From CAZABC01 sp964483405 (GTDB lineage Bacteria; Chloroflexota; Limnocylindria; Limnocylindrales; CSP1-4), in assembly GCA_964483405.1 (NCBI GenBank), contig CAZABC010000044.1:1-16172 (forward strand): 16,172 bases of DNA, written 5' to 3'. A model generated the notes under the pieces. The model saw only the letters and a program-made list of their open reading frames with translations. It did no database searches and was not told where the DNA came from. Shown in pieces: positions 15,715-16,172 of this stretch; positions within the stretch are counted from its first letter, which is position 1; each line of letters begins with the position of its first letter. The translations under genes and the position numbers were made by a program.

Positions 15715-15810
15715 TCAGCGCTCGAGCCGGATCGCCTCCCGGCCGTACTCGCCGTCGACGATGCCGCCGAGCACGAGGGCCGACCCGTCGGCGAGCGCCA
15801 CGCCGACCCC
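15715..15810 (-). pseudogene. Kelch-like C-terminal gene fragment
   Basis: The last 31 residues of the minus-strand frame ending at 15715 read GVGVALADGSALVLGG followed by IVDGEYGREAIRLER. The first part resembles a kelch repeat (L-dG-x-alVLGG) and its codons are G/C-ending throughout, like the real genes nearby. Upstream the frame becomes Arg/Gly-rich and loses any similarity. Candidate starts reach to 16053, with an in-frame stop at 16090-16092. It may be the remnant of a kelch-repeat gene, a frameshifted gene, or chance. Confidence 0.25.
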
Positions 15811-15952
15811 GCCGCCCCGCGCCCCCGATGCCCGGCCTCGACCCGTTGCGCCCGGTCGCCGGACTCGCCGCCCTGCCGGTCCGAGCGGCTGGCCGCGGCC
15901 CACGGCTCGGCTCGCCCCGTCGCCCGTCCGCTCGCCCCCGGCCCGTCGCTCC

Positions 15953-16143
15953 CACCAATGCCGCTGGTGTTCCGTTGCGATCCACCGTCCCATCGCCGGG
16001 AGCATCCCCCGCCTCACGCACGGCCGAACCCTGGCGACCCGTCGTCCCACCACCCTCGCTGGTGCGACGGGTCGCCAGCCGCTGGAGCACTACCCACGCT
16101 GGTAGACCCGAGCTCGGTCCCCGTTGCACAAGCCACATTGGTG
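15953..16143. repeat. Cluster of CACCA/TGGTG dyad repeats
   Basis: Four related elements are aligned on C/T-TGGT at 15964, 16059, 16099 and 16138. Two are CACCA-N7-TGGTG (15953-15969 and 16048-16064). The third is CTACC-N6-GGTAG (16090-16105). The fourth is CATTGGTG (16136-16143), the reverse complement of CACCAATG at 15953-15960. Elements two to four are spaced 40 and 39 nt apart. Elements two and three share ACCCwCGCTGGTr. Confidence 0.5.
16031..16078. repeat. Long hairpin / cruciform-capable inverted repeat
   Basis: CTGGCGACCCGTCG (16031-16044) is perfectly complementary to CGACGGGTCGCCAG (16065-16078). Inside it, after a 3-nt bulge, CACCA (16048-16052) pairs with TGGTG (16060-16064) around a 7-nt loop. 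This totals 19 base pairs, the strongest secondary structure I noticed in the window. It has no adjacent T-run and no clear host gene. Confidence 0.7.
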
Positions 16144-16172
16144 CCGCGCAGGGGGAGCGCCGGCCGCGCCCG

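Larger units (their letters stand above)
15604..16172. other. 569-nt stretch without a convincing complete gene
   Basis: Open frames here are mostly low-complexity Arg/Gly/Ala/Pro translations without recognisable domains. The supportable contents are a short kelch-like coding tail on the minus strand ending at 15715, an imperfect dyad at 15687-15704, and a cluster of CACCA/TGGTG dyads with one long hairpin between 15953 and 16143. No tRNA, rRNA or known riboswitch was recognised. The stretch runs to the window edge, so a gene may lie partly outside. Confidence 0.5.

Noticed and set aside
16044..16056. Minus-strand AGGGTGGT resembling the T-box core
   Set aside because: The required continuation (ACCGCG) is missing, no specifier stem was found, and no aminoacyl-tRNA synthetase or amino acid gene follows.
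15953..16143. CRISPR array
   Set aside because: The repeated elements are too short and divergent, spacings are 95, 40 and 39 nt, and no cas genes are present.

Overview
This is a very GC-rich bacterial window with strong G/C bias at third codon positions. It is dense with ordinary metabolic genes and shows no phage, transposon, CRISPR, rRNA or tRNA signal. The protein set (an OpcA-type G6PDH partner, a Tal-PGI-type glucose-6-phosphate isomerase, a short 6-phosphogluconate dehydrogenase), the GC content and the leaderless-looking starts suggest a high-GC Chloroflexota bacterium of the Limnocylindria/Ellin6529 kind. Actinomycetota is the main alternative. This placement is inference; no marker gene is present.

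Layout. (1) 141-1274, minus: citrate synthase with its own leaderless-type promoter. (2) 1399-3290, minus: a Phd/YefM antitoxin and VapC/PIN toxin pair (GTGA overlap), then an alpha/beta hydrolase, then a small GlsB/YeaQ/YmgE-type membrane protein whose start overlaps the hydrolase end. (3) 3291-3429: a compact divergent control region with a near-ideal antitoxin promoter on one side and, on the other, three tandem 14-bp repeats lying over the promoter of a TetR regulator. (4) 3430-5589, plus: tetR, an NAD(P)-binding SDR/epimerase-like protein and a DUF2214 membrane protein, probably one transcription unit. (5) 5656-14493, minus: a seven-gene pentose-phosphate operon, tkt-rpiB-pgi-gnd-zwf-opcA-pgl, tightly packed with 4-nt overlaps at three junctions. 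(6) 14626-15603, plus: a PfkB-family sugar kinase divergent from tkt, with a leaderless-type promoter. (7) 15604-16172: no convincing complete gene, but a kelch-like coding tail and a cluster of dyad repeats including a long hairpin.

Function. The large operon encodes the complete oxidative pentose-phosphate route: Zwf with its assembly/activation partner OpcA, then Pgl, then Gnd. It also carries glucose-6-phosphate isomerase at the entry point and two non-oxidative enzymes, ribose-5-phosphate isomerase B and transketolase. Transaldolase and ribulose-5-phosphate 3-epimerase are absent from the window. The kinase may feed a sugar into the same pool, but its substrate cannot be read from sequence.

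The most unusual signals are regulatory. Several transcription units begin with a -10-like hexamer exactly 6 nt before the ATG. The tetR operator-like array is well ordered, and the antitoxin promoter has a perfect palindrome in its spacer. I saw no clear new defence or mobile system.
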